DNA of 64,000 nucleotides, from the NCBI RefSeq assembly GCF_008728515.1, contig NC_044978.1:8389771-8453770 (forward strand). The letters are read 5' to 3'. The notes beneath the pieces were generated by a model. That model was not told the origin of the DNA, did no database searches, and was given only the letters and a program-made list of their open reading frames with translations. Both the position numbers and the translations under genes were made by a program. Shown here piece after piece: positions 36,086-47,923 of this stretch. The DNA comes from Papio anubis. Lineage: Eukaryota; Chordata; Mammalia; Primates; Cercopithecidae. Position 1 is the first letter of the stretch, and each line of letters opens with the position of its first letter.

Positions 36086-37814
36086 GATAGTTTTTTTATC
36101 AAATTAGTACCAGGGATTTTGAAGGCTATACAAGGGAAGTAAAGGGATTATATTATTGAGGAACATAATATGTAAATTGAGAGAAAAAGCATGTAGGATT
36201 AGTTACCCAAGAAAGCAGACAAGCAAAGGAGGAGTGGAAAATGGAAAACGGACTCTGTGAGGGTTTCTCTGCCCTCCATGAGGTTGAAGCGGAAGAGGAA
36301 GTAAGTTATAAATGGATTGATTTGAAGCTAGGATTAATTATTGCAAAGCACTAAGTGTCACAGCTTATTGTCCTAAATATACTGTTTTTGTGTAACTGCA
36401 ATCAATAGTATTGAACTTTGTACTTGCCTTGTTTTAAAATTGACATTACATATATATGTATGTTACATATATATGTCAATTTCAGATAATTAGCAATCTA
36501 ATAAGCATCTTCACATATATCTTCAACAATATGCTTCTACCAAAGGAGGACAAGCGATGATACCATCCTGAAATGACATACCATGAATAAGATTATTTTT
36601 AAAATATCAACGATCAATGGCAGTATTAAAATGCAACACAGCATGGCTCTGTGTCATGTTTTCAGTTTTCCTCTATTAAGCCTTCATTCAAAGCTAATGA
36701 GTTTTTTATGTGGTATGAGGACTTTATGAACATCTTGTATGTAATCAATTCTGTTCACATTTAAATGATCCCAAAGTGGGGGCGGGGGGGCATTTATTCT
36801 CCATTATTATAAATACTAAAATTGCAATTACTTGCCAGAAACATTTTGTCACTACAATCAAATCTAAGTATTATTCAGCGCAACAACTGTTAGCCATCTC
36901 ATTTGGGCTAAATAATTAGTGGCAACTCCTTGTTCCTTTATTCATTTTAAACTTTTGAAGTGTTGAGCTCAAAAAAAAAAAAAAAAAAAGGAAATTAAAA
37001 GATAAAAAAGGAAAAACCCAAACAGATGAGCTCCACTTTCCAAAGGCACAGATGAGAGGGTGGGAATGAATGGATGACCGAAGCCTCGGGTCTGCATGGA
37101 AGGCCTGAGCAAGCTAGTAGTTCAGTGATCATTTTGACAGAACTGAATAAACTGCCCGGAATCCTTTGTCATCCGTGACTGAGAAAGACAAGTTTTCTCT
37201 GGATTTTTTTTCCTGACTGCATTCATACTGTAGTTTCTAAGGTTAGAGTTCAACCCAACCGGCCAGAGGTAAATGCCTATGTTTTCACAAAGATCAGAAA
37301 TGTGTTCTACATGAACTTTTCTGTTTTGATGAGTTGATCAAGAGCACGTATGAAAACAGAAACGACTTCCTTGCTGAGTCCAATGTTACCTCCCCCTTAG
37401 CTTTCAGAAAACATCCCCTGTGTCCACCTGCCATTAGCATTGCAACCAGGCCACTGCGGATGTCAGTGACCACGAAGGAGAATCGTGCTCAGAACAACTG
37501 AAACCAGATCTCTGTGGCAAGCAAGGCTAGTAAAGCACTGTGAGGCCACACGCCTCCTGTCCTGACCCGGCACTTCATGGGGTAAACTGGCTGAAGTTGT
37601 TAAAGCCATTTGAATCCCAACATTTAAAATCATGTATATAAAATTCTGCTACTTTGAGTTAAGATCATAATTCAAGTTGAGTATGATCATAATTCAACAA
37701 TCATATGCCTTTCTTTTTGGGGGAGGTAATACTTACTATCTGCTGTAAGTCCTAAGCTTTCCTTGGCATCAATGCCACTCTTTTATAAATTAAAAAATTC
37801 CCTTAGAATGCCTG
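36086..37814. other. Unique sequence with a small quasi-palindrome
   Basis: A quasi-palindrome with 'tacatatatatgta' arms lies at 36437-36482 and a poly-A run at 36971-36989. No gene recognised. Confidence 0.5.
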
Positions 37815-37965
37815 GAGTGCTAGAAATAGTATTAAACATGGAGTTGCACCATCTGAGTCCTTAGTGCCGGCACTCAGTAACCTTGGATGAATCATTTAGC
37901 CTCTCTGGATCTTGGCTTATTGAATCATGAGAGATTTAGACCACATGGTTTTAAATGTCCCCCCC
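37815..37965 (+). mobile_element. MIR SINE, degenerate
   Basis: 'tagtgccggcactcagtaac', 'ttggatgaatcatttagcct' and 'ctctctggatcttggcttat' follow the MIR core order. Confidence 0.6.
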
Positions 37966-38207
37966 CATGTTTAATGTTTTATGAATCTGTAATCCTATTT
38001 TGTACAGAACATCTCTAACCATTTTATTCTGTAATTTTCCACCATTTTCTTGATTCATTTTCACAAGAAAGATAGCCTTAAGGGACAAAGATACTACTAA
38101 AAGGGGAATTAATACGATAGAGAATACAGAGAACAGGTAACGACTGCATTTATAATATATTAGTTTTAGTGCTACTTTTTTAAAAAGTTAAACTCAGTAG
38201 ACCAGTC

Positions 38208-38527
38208 AAGAAGGTTGTAGGCCAGGCGCGGTGGTTTATGCCTGTAATCCCAACACTTTGGGAGGCCGAGGCGGGTGGATCATTTGAGGTCAGGAGTTCA
38301 AGACCAGCCTGGCCAACATGATAAAAACTTGTCTCTACTAAATATACAAAAATGAGCTGGGCATGGTGGCAAGCACCTTTAATCCCAGCTACTCCAGAGG
38401 CTGGGGAAGGAGAATCACTGGAACCGGGGAGGCAGAGGTTGCTGTGAGTCGAGGTCATGCCACTGTACCCCAGCCTGGGCAACAGAGTGAGACTCTGTCT
38501 CCAAAGAAAAAAAAGAAGAAGACTGTA
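38208..38527 (+). mobile_element. AluS, full length
   Basis: The body is 38220-38515 with an S-type 'catttgaggtcaggagttca' segment. The 12-bp duplication 'aagaaggttgta' versus 'aagaagactgta' lies at 38208-38219 and 38516-38527. Confidence 0.95.
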
Positions 38528-38707
38528 ACCAAGATTGCAAGAAAAAAAATGAGATAGACTCCATGAGCAAAAATCAAAAGAGGGAAAACCATACTTTATG
38601 AAATAGAAAGGAAGAAGAAAGAAAAAGAAATTAGGGAGAGCAATAAAAGAATGAGAAGACAAGTTAAAGAAGGATTAGTAAAAAAAAATAATAATGCAAT
38701 CAATAAT
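38528..38707. other. Short A-rich spacer between two Alus
   Basis: Purine-rich unique sequence; nothing recognised. Confidence 0.5.
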
Positions 38708-39041
38708 GAAAATTATATTTCCAAGGCCGGGCGCGGTGGCTCAAGCCTGTAATCCCAGCACTTTGGGAGGCCGAGACGGGCGGATCACGAGGTCAGGAGA
38801 TGGAGACCATCCTGGCTAACACGGTGAAACCCCGTCTCTACTAAAAAATACAAAAAACTAGCCGGGTGAGGTGGCGGGCGCCTGTAGTCCCAGCTACTCG
38901 GGAGGCTGAGGCAGGAGAATGGCGGGAACCCGGGAGGCGGAGCTTGCAGTGAGCTGAGATCCGGCCACTGCACTCCAGCCTGGGCGACAGAGCGAGACTC
39001 CGTCTCAAAAAAAAAAAAAAAAAAGAAAATTATATTTCCAA
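38708..39041 (+). mobile_element. Young Old World monkey-type AluY, perfect 17-bp duplication
   Basis: The body is 38725-39024 and is close to the monkey AluY consensus throughout, including 'ctcaagcctgtaatcc', 'aatggcgggaacccggga' and 'gagatccggccactgc'. A perfect 17-bp duplication, 'gaaaattatatttccaa', lies at 38708-38724 and 39025-39041. The clean body and uninterrupted A-tail suggest it is among the youngest insertions in the window. Confidence 0.97.
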
Positions 39042-41548
39042 ATAGTATGTTTTTCAATTATATGTAAGAAGACTCACAGTTGAAAAAACTAAATGCAATG
39101 TAATCGCTAGGAGTAAGGAAAACTGAAGGATCATTCAATTTTGATTTGCCCTGAAAATGAAATAAACCAAGTAGATAAAAGGCAGACAAAGAGGTTAAAA
39201 AAAATTTTTGTGTTTCCTTTCTAAAATGTTCTTGAGAAAGTTATTATTTTTAATGTAAATGAAATGCAAATTTACACATTCCTTTTCTTCCCCAGTTTTT
39301 TTAGGGTAAAGGCCAGGCAACATAGAACACATTACTTACAACAGGTCTCAACAGTGAATTTGCCCTTCATAGTAATTTTATATTTCTGCTTTACTGTACA
39401 TGAAACACATGAAACACAGTTCATTATAGAATGTGACAAACAACAGTCCAACATCTAGAAACCGATTTGTAAATAATATTGGAGAAGGGGTAGGAAGATC
39501 TAAATTCTACTCTCATCTGTTGTTTAGGAATTGTGCCGTCTTCGCCGAATTACTATGAATTTAATGTTCTTTATGCATAAAACCTGCATTGCTTAATTCC
39601 TAGTATTGCTGTGACATTCAAGTGAGATATTTCTGCACTGCTCTAGATTTAAGAATTGGTTTTCAGAATGTTCAAAGGGTGATGAGAGGGAGTCATGAGG
39701 GAGAGAGAAGCACTGACGACACTGAGGTTGAAAGAGCTGGGAGCTGAACTGAGTTTCCTGACAAGGCAACAAGGAATGAGATTTGGAGCAAAAGATGGTG
39801 CTACTCCTTTCCTTGGGGCTGAAGGGCCTGGGGGAAGGGGAACAGAACAGGCACAGAGGCATTTATGGATTTGGTGGAGGCACTTTGCTTCTCTCAGAAG
39901 ATAGTTATGTTTTGTAAGAGGCCAGCTATTGGCTATGGGTGAGGTTAGGCTAAAAAGAACGAGATAGAATTGAAAGTCAAGTCCAAACTCACCTGGAATT
40001 CAAATGAATGCCAATAAGATGCTTAGTAAAGGCAGGGACAGTTTGAGGCACATTTGAAACGCCCATAGAGACACCTGTGAATTCTTTCCTGGAACCTATC
40101 ATTGATTGGTCACTGGAACTTGTAAAACTGATACGAACACGCACATGTACACATTTCTTCCTTTTCAATCATAAAATGAGAACAATAATAATTGCTTTCT
40201 AATTCTTATGTAATATGGTAATTGAAGAAAGTAGCTGAAAGCTGTTTTCCTGCAAGATGAATAAAGTAGTCCCGGAAATGTAAGCCTTTCAAAATTATAT
40301 TAATACTCTGAATAATACATCAGGTCAGGAGTTGCAGAGGAGACTGAGGAAGACTGATCTGAGACCAGCATAACCTTGTGATAACACGCTTCCTAAGGTA
40401 AGATTTCCAGTAAGCCGGGGGTGGTGAGGTTGATGTGTGAGGGAATGGGCTTTTTCAAAGCAGAGAATACTGTGAAATAATTCAAAAGGGCAAAACAGGT
40501 AAGTGATGAAAATGACACATGTAAATACCATCAAGAGCTGTGCCCCATATGAGAATATAAGGAGCTATGCTAACCATTTGAGGTCTATTTGTGATTCTTT
40601 TGTACTCCTTCTTTATTGAGAAGCAATAAACAATCCTGAAAATAGATTTCAAAACACATTTCTTCTAAAGAACATTGACAATTGAAGATTTTCCTTGGCT
40701 ATTTTGAAGGCTAATTCTTAGGGTTTTTTTCTTTTATCTTTTGAGACACCTGATAAAGATGATACCCACTTACAATCTAGCCCCAACCAAAATGATTGCA
40801 TAATGTAGATTTGCTACAACTAACACTGTCTCACATTGTAAATACAAGGAAGTGAAGCTAACAGAGTTATAGCAAGCAGATACACAGAATCTTGGAGAAA
40901 CAGTTTGCAGCTTCTCAAAGGCTGTTAGTACAATTCATTGTGAAATGATACTGCATAATTCATAATAAAAATGACTCTGAATAGTGACAGCAAAAAAAAA
41001 ATAATAAACATGCCTAATGCTTACAAAATTGCTGAAGACAGAAATAACCCTCATAATAACTTGAAGATGATTTTTGAACCAGCCTCTAATGGTAAACATG
41101 ACACCCTTTCTGCTGTCACACAAATACTTCCTTACCATAGTAACATTTGAATGGTGCAAATCTTTCAAATGTTTCTAATTTTAAAATGAAATAAAAACTT
41201 TGAAATGTTTCTTCAACACCCACATTGGGTTGTATTAACCTACTAACAAGAGAATACATTAGACACTATGGGACAAAGTTTTCTGTGAATATATTTATTC
41301 CTCTAAAATTCTGAAGACATGAATATTGAATATGATTAGAATTTCAACAGCAGCACAAATCAATTCCAGTGGTCCAAGTGAATGTAAATAAAGAATTAAA
41401 GCATCTTAGAAAATTGCTTTCTGCCTCAGTTAAATCAGTTTTGCAGGATAGGCAGAATCTCTTTAATAATACAGAGGCATCTCGAAAAATGTCATAATTC
41501 TTCATTGCTCTTCCTAAGCACAGAGGGAAACTTTTCTGAAAATACAAT
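39042..41548. other. Unique sequence
   Basis: No gene or confidently named repeat. Opposed open frames at 39593-39904 overlap and lack domains. Confidence 0.5.
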
Positions 41549-41810
41549 TCCTCCCTCCCTTCCTTCCTTCCTGCCTCCCTCCCTTCCTTCCTTTCTTCTT
41601 TCTTTTTCTTTCTCTCTCGCTCTCTTTCCCTTCTCTTCCCCTTCCTTCCCTCCCCTTCCTTCCCCTCCCTTCCGCTCCCTTTCCCCTCTCTTTCCCCCTT
41701 CTCCCCTTTCCCCTTTCCCCCTCCCTTCCCCCACTCCCTTCCACCTCTCCTCCACCTTCCCTCCCCCTCCCCCTCCTGTCCCCTCCCTTCCCTTAACTTC
41801 CCCTCCCTTC
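41549..41810 (+). repeat. Polypyrimidine tract, about 260 bp
   Basis: A nearly pure C/T stretch built from CCTT, CCCTT and CCCCT words with only scattered purines, joined directly to the T-tail end of the antisense AluJ. On the minus strand it is purine-rich with many G runs. Open frames on both strands here encode only low-complexity Gly/Glu/Arg or Pro/Ser repeats. Confidence 0.97.
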
Positions 41811-42093
41811 TGACTAGGTCTAGCTCTGTTGCCCAGACTGGAGTATAGTAGCACAATCATAGTTCACTCCAGTGTGTAACTTCTGGGCTTAAATGATTCT
41901 CCTGCCTCAGCCTCCCGAGCAGCAGGGACTACAGGTGTGGGCCACCACCGCCTGGCTAATTTTTTAAATTGCTTGTAGAAATGGGGTCTTGCTATGTTGC
42001 CCAGGCTGATCTCAAACTCCTGGCCTCAAGCAATCCTCCTACATTGAACTCCCAAAGTGCTGGGATTACAGGTGTGAGCCACTGCCCCGACCC
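41811..42093 (-). mobile_element. AluJ antisense
   Basis: An old, diverged reversed Alu: 'ctctgttgcccagactggag', 'cagcctcccgagcagcaggg', 'ggtcttgctatgttgcccag', ending 'actgccccgacc'. The polypyrimidine tract occupies the position of its tail. Confidence 0.9.
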
Positions 42094-42485
42094 TGAAAAG
42101 GCCAATTTTTAATCTAAAATTATGGGATGAAAGGGATAACAATAATTAGGCCCACTTGCTAATAACATTCTGGTTGCTGGGGTCTCTAGCTAATTTCTCT
42201 GGGAGGAGCAGGGCTCACCTTCTTCCTACACTCTTACTGTAGGAACTCTGAATATCTTGAGGGGGCAACCAGTGAGGAGGCACCTGTCAACTTGGAGGAG
42301 GAGAATTCCTCTTAGAGTTACCTCTCTAACCGTTTAACTTGCTATAAATATCAAATGTTGCTTAAGGGCCAAACAAATAGTTTGTACAGTGAGTGATCAA
42401 CTTACCTATTTCTCCAAAGAGTGATAAAGATGTAAATTACATTAAGAAAAGTAGGCATAAATTCCTAGACAGATGAACAGTTGTT
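42094..42485. other. Unique sequence
   Basis: Nothing recognised. Confidence 0.5.
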
Positions 42486-42816
42486 GACTGACATCTTTTC
42501 TTCTTTTTTTTTTTTTTTTTTTGAGACAGAGTCTTGCTCTGTTGCCCAGGCTGGAGTGCAGTGGTGCAGTTTTGGCTCATTGCAAGTTCCATTTCCCGGT
42601 TTCAAGCGATTCTCCTGCCTCACCCTCCCAAGTAGCTGGGACTACAGGCGCACACCACCATGCCTGGCTAATTTTTTTTGAATTTTAGTAGAGACGGGGT
42701 TTCACCATGTTGGCTAGGATGGTCTGGGTCTCCTGACCTCGTGATCCGCCTGCCTTGGCCTCCCAAAGTGCTGGGATTAAAGGCGTGAGCCACCGCACCT
42801 GGCCGACGGACATCTT
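42486..42816 (-). mobile_element. AluS or AluY antisense, full length
   Basis: The body is 42498-42804. The duplication 'gactgacatctt' versus 'gacggacatctt' lies at 42486-42497 and 42805-42816. Confidence 0.95.
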
Positions 42817-44089
42817 AAAGTTCTGATTTTTACATCGTCTCTTACTAAACATTCCTTGGAAGCATGCATACCAGGTATTTAGAAATTGTGGCTCAATGAC
42901 CATAGTATCTAAGTTGCTATTTATTACTTAACCTATGCTATGCTATAACTGAAAGAGGTAACTCTGTCGTACATAGAAATATACTTAAAAATCAAACAAA
43001 ACATGCTCCATATATTATTTTTTGAAAAGCAATACCTGAATAATTAATTGTCTCAAAAGAAGTCGTAAGATTTTTCTGGATTGCTCATGCAAGGTCCTCA
43101 TTTATACACATAATCATCTAGATATGTTTGTGGCATTCTAATAAACAAGCTAAATAGTACTAATTTTTATAAAATAACTCCTTTACAAGTAGTATTTTCA
43201 GCTAATGTTGACCACAATTTTGTTATTGATTATAATATAAAATGAAAAGAGATTATGCATTTTATGAGGAAAAAGAAAAAAAAAATAAACCAGGAAAAAG
43301 TATTCCTTTCTTCCAAGTGCTTGACTCTTTTTATAGTATCCCAAATTATAATCAACCTTCTTTCATGCCTGTGGTGATTAGAAAATTTTGCTTGTCATCT
43401 TGGATCAAAGTGAGTCCATCAAGAACTTCATCAACGTTTATTGTGCTACTAAAACATGCCAGTTTCCTCTGGATGCTGGAGTACCCAAGGTCAAAAGATA
43501 CTGCTCCTCTTCTTATTCAGCTCCTGGGTTGGAAGCATATGGTAATGAACAACTGAAATACGGTAAAGGCTATAAAACAGGAGAGTATAGAACCATACGC
43601 TCCAAATGGACACATGACTTCCGCTTATAGAGAGAGGAAGAGAGGAGGGCACCGTGAATGCCAAATGTACATTCGCCTGAAAAGAGGAAAAAGGCTTTTC
43701 CAAGTCTACAAGGCAGTTAAAGTCACAAGTAGGATTAGCTAATATAGCTAAGACTATTGGTAAGGTACCTCAATGATCAGATAAGACAAAACTGAAATCT
43801 CATTCAGAAGCAGGTTCTAACAGTAAAGAGATGGAATGATAGACATGCATAACAAAGTGGAAATTAGGAAGACAAAATGAGGGAGACAGGGAAACGTAAG
43901 GTTAGCCGAGGAGATGGCATTCCCATTCTCTGCATTCAATGTCCATCTTTAGAAATGCTTATGTTGAGCTCAAACTATAAGTTGATATTAGACTATTGGA
44001 TGGTCACACGGAAATATAAAAGCAATTAATATTTTACTTTTCTAGTTAACAGTGTAAAGGCCACATATTAACTTGTGCCTGTCATATAT
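42817..44089. other. Unique sequence
   Basis: Two overlapping open frames at 43242-43630 (up to 104 codons) lie in different frames and match no family I know. Nothing supports either as a gene. Confidence 0.45.
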
Positions 44090-44400
44090 TTCTGGAAATA
44101 TTTTTCAAATCCATAGATTCATACATATACAATAAAAGTTTGAAAGAATTTTAAAAGTTGCCTAATGGTTAAGTAGATTTGCCAACATTTACCTTCCTGT
44201 TGAGTTTGTCTAAGTCATAGGCAATATTTTATGATCATAAACAATGTGGCAATAAACTTGTTTATGTATTTTCCCATTTGAATTATTTCCTTGTGATTTA
44301 CTCCTGGAAGAAAATCAATATGTCAAAGTATCTAAATATTTTAATAGCTATTGATAAATATTTTGCATTTTTCTATAAGCCATGCATGTTTAAATAACTG
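44090..44400. mobile_element. Possible very old LINE fragment
   Basis: The order 'gatcataaacaatgtggcaa', 'tatttccttgtgatttactc', 'aaatcaatatgtcaaagtat' faintly resembles the reversed end of old L1 elements. The match is weak. Confidence 0.3.
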
Positions 44401-44515
44401 TATCCCAACTCGTCCCTATATTATTTGAGGCTAGGGACTATGCTTTTACATTAATGGGCCAGAACCTAGTCTATTGCTTGGTACATGACACAGATACCCA
44501 ATAATACTAAACAAT
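44401..44515 (+). mobile_element. L2 LINE 3' end
   Basis: 'tttgaggctagggactatgc' and 'ggtacatgacacagataccc' follow the L2 tail order. Confidence 0.5.
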
Positions 44516-44569
44516 CATGGCAGACTAATAGTTTCCACCAACTATCCATTCTTTCCCCTTTTAATGGCA

Positions 44570-45025
44570 TGATTTATATTTTAACTGATGTAGCAAAAAC
44601 CCATCTTGAAGATGACTTCTTTTAGCCTCCCATGAAAACTATGCATAACTACTGGTAGATGTGAAGTTAAATCCTGACCAATTAGTATTATGCAGAATTT
44701 TCAGGGAAACTTCCTAAAGGAAGATGGCCAGGTTGGCATATATCCCTCTTGCACTTCCTAGAATTATCTTTCCTGCTGTGTGGACAATAGAGGTGGTAGC
44801 TACAGCTCCAGTAGCCATCTTATGCAATTAGGTAATTTTGAGGATAGAATTTGAGTACTAGGATAATGAAGCAAAAATGGGAAGGTACTTAGATTCCTAT
44901 CCACAGTTACAGTACCTTCCCTTGAATTCCTGCCTTAGGACTTATTTTATATAAGAGAGGAATAAACATTTATCTTACTTACACGCATTTTATTTCTGAG
45001 ATTGGTTTCTAAACAGCTGAATGAA
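44570..45025 (+). mobile_element. Possible old LTR or ancient interspersed repeat
   Basis: A 'gggaaacttcctaaaggaag', 'agtagccatcttatgcaatt' and 'agagaggaataaacatttat' order resembles a widely dispersed old repeat whose name I cannot fix. Confidence 0.35.
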
Positions 45026-45639
45026 ATAGCTAATAAAATAATTTTGAATGAACTAAATAACTGGTTAAAAATGTTGACTATAAATGAAATATAGTATTTT
45101 ACCTCAACTTTGAGTATATATATTTTTAATTTTAGAACTTATTCATTTTATAAATTAGAAATACCAACTCATATTTTTAAATTCACATTTATTTTATTAG
45201 TAGGAATGTTTATTTTAGTACTGTATGTAATATGTCATGAAGTACTCATTCATCTCTTGCCAACTTATTTTTTTAATCTTAGAACTTTGTCACAAGTTTA
45301 CATGAACTTTTCATATGATATGAATGTATTGTGAAAAGTAAACCATGATACCACATCAATTTCTTCTCCTCTGTTTTTAGCTATATTTGAGAAATCTATT
45401 GTTTTAGTAACATTTTATGTTTGTATATTTCCTTCTAATTTTTTTTAATTCTTCAGAGAAGATGTATTCATCACCCCTACAGAGAACTGGCAAATATTCA
45501 CATTTATTTACACTTGTTTCCCTAAGATTCATTTTGAAATTTGAATCCACCTGAAATTGAATTTTGTAAATTGTTTCTCTGAACTGAATTTTTTTCATTT
45601 GATTTTAAAGTGCCTTTGTACATTAAATAGAGCAAATAA
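45026..45639. other. Unique AT-rich sequence
   Basis: Nothing recognised. Confidence 0.5.
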
Positions 45640-45775
45640 CTAGATCTTCAATCCTGGGTCTCACTAATAAATTTCTTACCTTGAATATATTTGAATTCCT
45701 CATCTGCAATATTGGGAAAAGTTGGGATTACACATGTAAAGTGCCAGCATTGTGCCTAGCTCATACTCTTAAGTT
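45640..45775 (+). mobile_element. MIR SINE 3' part
   Basis: 'tgaattcctcatctgcaata', 'cacatgtaaagtgccagcat' and 'gtgcctagctcatac' follow the MIR 3' half. Confidence 0.6.
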
Positions 45776-47329
45776 TCATACAGTCTGTTACCTACAAACT
45801 GAGGATTTGCGTGCATTCATGAAAAATAAGTTGAAATCAGTTATATTAGCTAAATGTTACATCAATTTGTTATTTCTGGATTTTTCTAAAATTTTAAATA
45901 AGACTGGATTTCAAAACTTACATCTTTAATTTGTACTTTTCGGAGGTGCGTGTCATTTAACTTTTTGGTTTTCAAATCAAGTTATATGTTCTTTATTTTT
46001 ATGGAGGGAAGCAGGTTTCACTACAGTCACAGTGGTACAAGAATGGAACAAATAACTGCATAGTTAATTCTCCTTCTACTAGATAAGTTTTCCCACTATT
46101 TTCTAAGATTTTTCTATGTGATTTATGCTTATTCCCGGGAAATTGGCAAGGTTTGCTGGACTCTGAATTAGTGGAAACATTTAACTGAAGAAAGCTTCTG
46201 AGAGGTACAACATTCATTTTTCTTTGCACTGAGTTCCCAAATGGAGACAAATAGCTTAAAAGGGGTATTAACCTTGATGTGCTTCAGCTATTTATCTTCA
46301 TAAGGAACGGCCTGAAAACAAGAAAACAAAGCCCATAAAAATGATTTTATTTAATCACACAAGTATATCTCACCAAAAATCTTTAGTTATTTCCTTAGGG
46401 CTTAATTCTAAGCTCTGTAACTCATGCACAAATTCTATGGATGTCAGTGGGAACTGTGTATGTGGAACTCTGGGCCAAATTTGGTTGTCATGGATGAATT
46501 AGTCAAAGAGGGCATTCGATCAATTTCTTAAAACATAAAGTACTCTCATTCTATAATCCTTTTCCGTCTTTCCAAATTTATTGACCTAATCCAGTAATAA
46601 TTATTGAATCTCCGTAATATACATCAAACCACAATTTCATGCAGGCTTTGTAGAGTCATTGGCCTTAAAACATTTACCTTTCCACATAAATGTTAATACT
46701 CTGGCAGCAATATTTCATCCTAGCAAGAAGAGACTTTTGTGGCATACCTTGTGACAAGGTCAATTTCACTTAAGGAAAAATGCTAACATTTTAAAAGTCA
46801 GCCATTAAATTGAGGTTATTATTGCATTTTCCTTATCTCGTTACGGGAGAGTAATCTCATTTCACTAGTGCCCTAGTTATTTAGGTAGATTTACAAATAT
46901 TTATTCAAAGTCAAGATGTGTACATGAAAAAATTTTTATATCTTCTAGGTTCCAAAGAAATTGTGTTTAAGAAAATTTGCCTTTAAAAATGTTTATCTAG
47001 ATATTCTTAACATGTAAATTTTTCCCTGTAAGATAAAATCTTCTTCAAATGGCATGAAACTTGTTAGAATAAATACTGCTTCCCTCAGGGGCTAACCCAA
47101 GCTCTCTCTTTAGTGAGTAAACTGAAAGTTAAATTTCTTCTGTAACTTGAGCTGCAGACTGCAAATATCCACAGAAATTGCCCTTGCAGCCTCTGAAGGG
47201 AGACTCTTCCTGACTCACTCACTTTGCCTGAAGTCATTTGCTGTCCTTCTCGTCAAGTGCAGTGCAAGAGGCATCCACAGATAATGTGGGAGATTCGATT
47301 ACCCTCAAATTGTAGTGAGCCGTGACAAT
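45776..47329. other. Unique sequence with a possible ancient conserved element
   Basis: Around 46396-46490 the wording 'atggatgtcagtgggaactg' then 'tctgggccaaatttggttg' recalls an ancient amniote CR1-type repeat seen in turtles and crocodilians, surviving in mammals as conserved elements. This is from memory and weak. No gene recognised. Confidence 0.35.
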
Positions 47330-47465
47330 CTTTTGGAGACTTTTAAAAAGGAGGATTCCCAGGCTTTTCACTGCATCACTTTTAGTTGTCTGGTCTGGTG
47401 TGGACATAGCATTTTTACTGAGCCCTCCAGGTGGTTCGGGATGCGATTCATTCACAGAGCACATC
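47330..47465. mobile_element. MER5-like hAT MITE, degenerate
   Basis: 'ggattcccaggcttttcact', 'gttgtctggtctggtgtgga' and 'agccctccaggtggttcggg' follow the MER5A/B wording around the 'cccaggtgatgctgatg' core. The orientation call is tentative. Confidence 0.5.
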
Positions 47466-47756
47466 CATGAACACTGGCATCAAGACAGTGAACGCTGAGT
47501 TGGCGAGGAAGAGAGTGGTGTGAATTACAAGGTCAAGACTGCTGTGTGCCAAACATGGCTTGCATCAACTTGACAAATGCAGAGAAAGTTTACTGTTCAG
47601 GGAGCCTACTAACAACACCTGGCATCGAGAAGCCTCTCAGTAATTGGGAATTAAACCAAATGCTACTTTTTATCAACACTGCCGTGTTTTGCCAATTTTA
47701 CCACTCTGACATTAAAAGTATCTGTTACACTACTCATAGCACTGCTATTTATGACT
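47466..47756. other. Unique sequence
   Basis: An 83-codon open frame (47546-47797) runs into the MLT1-like repeat and has no recognisable domain. Confidence 0.45.
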
Positions 47757-47923
47757 ATTCTGGACTGAACTGTGTCCCCTCCAATTTCCTTTGTTGAAGT
47801 TCTAACCCCCAGAACCTCAGAATGTAACCGTACTTGGCAATAGTGTATTTAAAGAGGTGATGAAGTTAAAACGAGGTCATTATGGTGGGCCCTAATCCAA
47901 CATGACCACCGCCCTCATAAAGT
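47757..47923 (+). mobile_element. MLT1-like (ERVL-MaLR) LTR fragment
   Basis: 'actgaactgtgtcccctcca', 'tgttgaagttctaaccccca', 'gaggtcattatggtgggccc' and 'taatccaacatgacc' match the 5' part of MLT1-type LTRs. The 3' part is missing. Confidence 0.7.

Noticed and set aside
38180..38662. 160-codon minus-strand open frame
   Set aside because: Its recognisable part is the standard translation of a reversed Alu.
41344..41860. Long open frames on both strands (up to 170 codons)
   Set aside because: They are created by the polypyrimidine tract and an AluJ and encode only low-complexity repeats.
43242..43630. Processed pseudogene or small gene
   Set aside because: Two overlapping frames look superficially protein-like, but no family was recognised and no A-tail, duplication or splice signal frames them.
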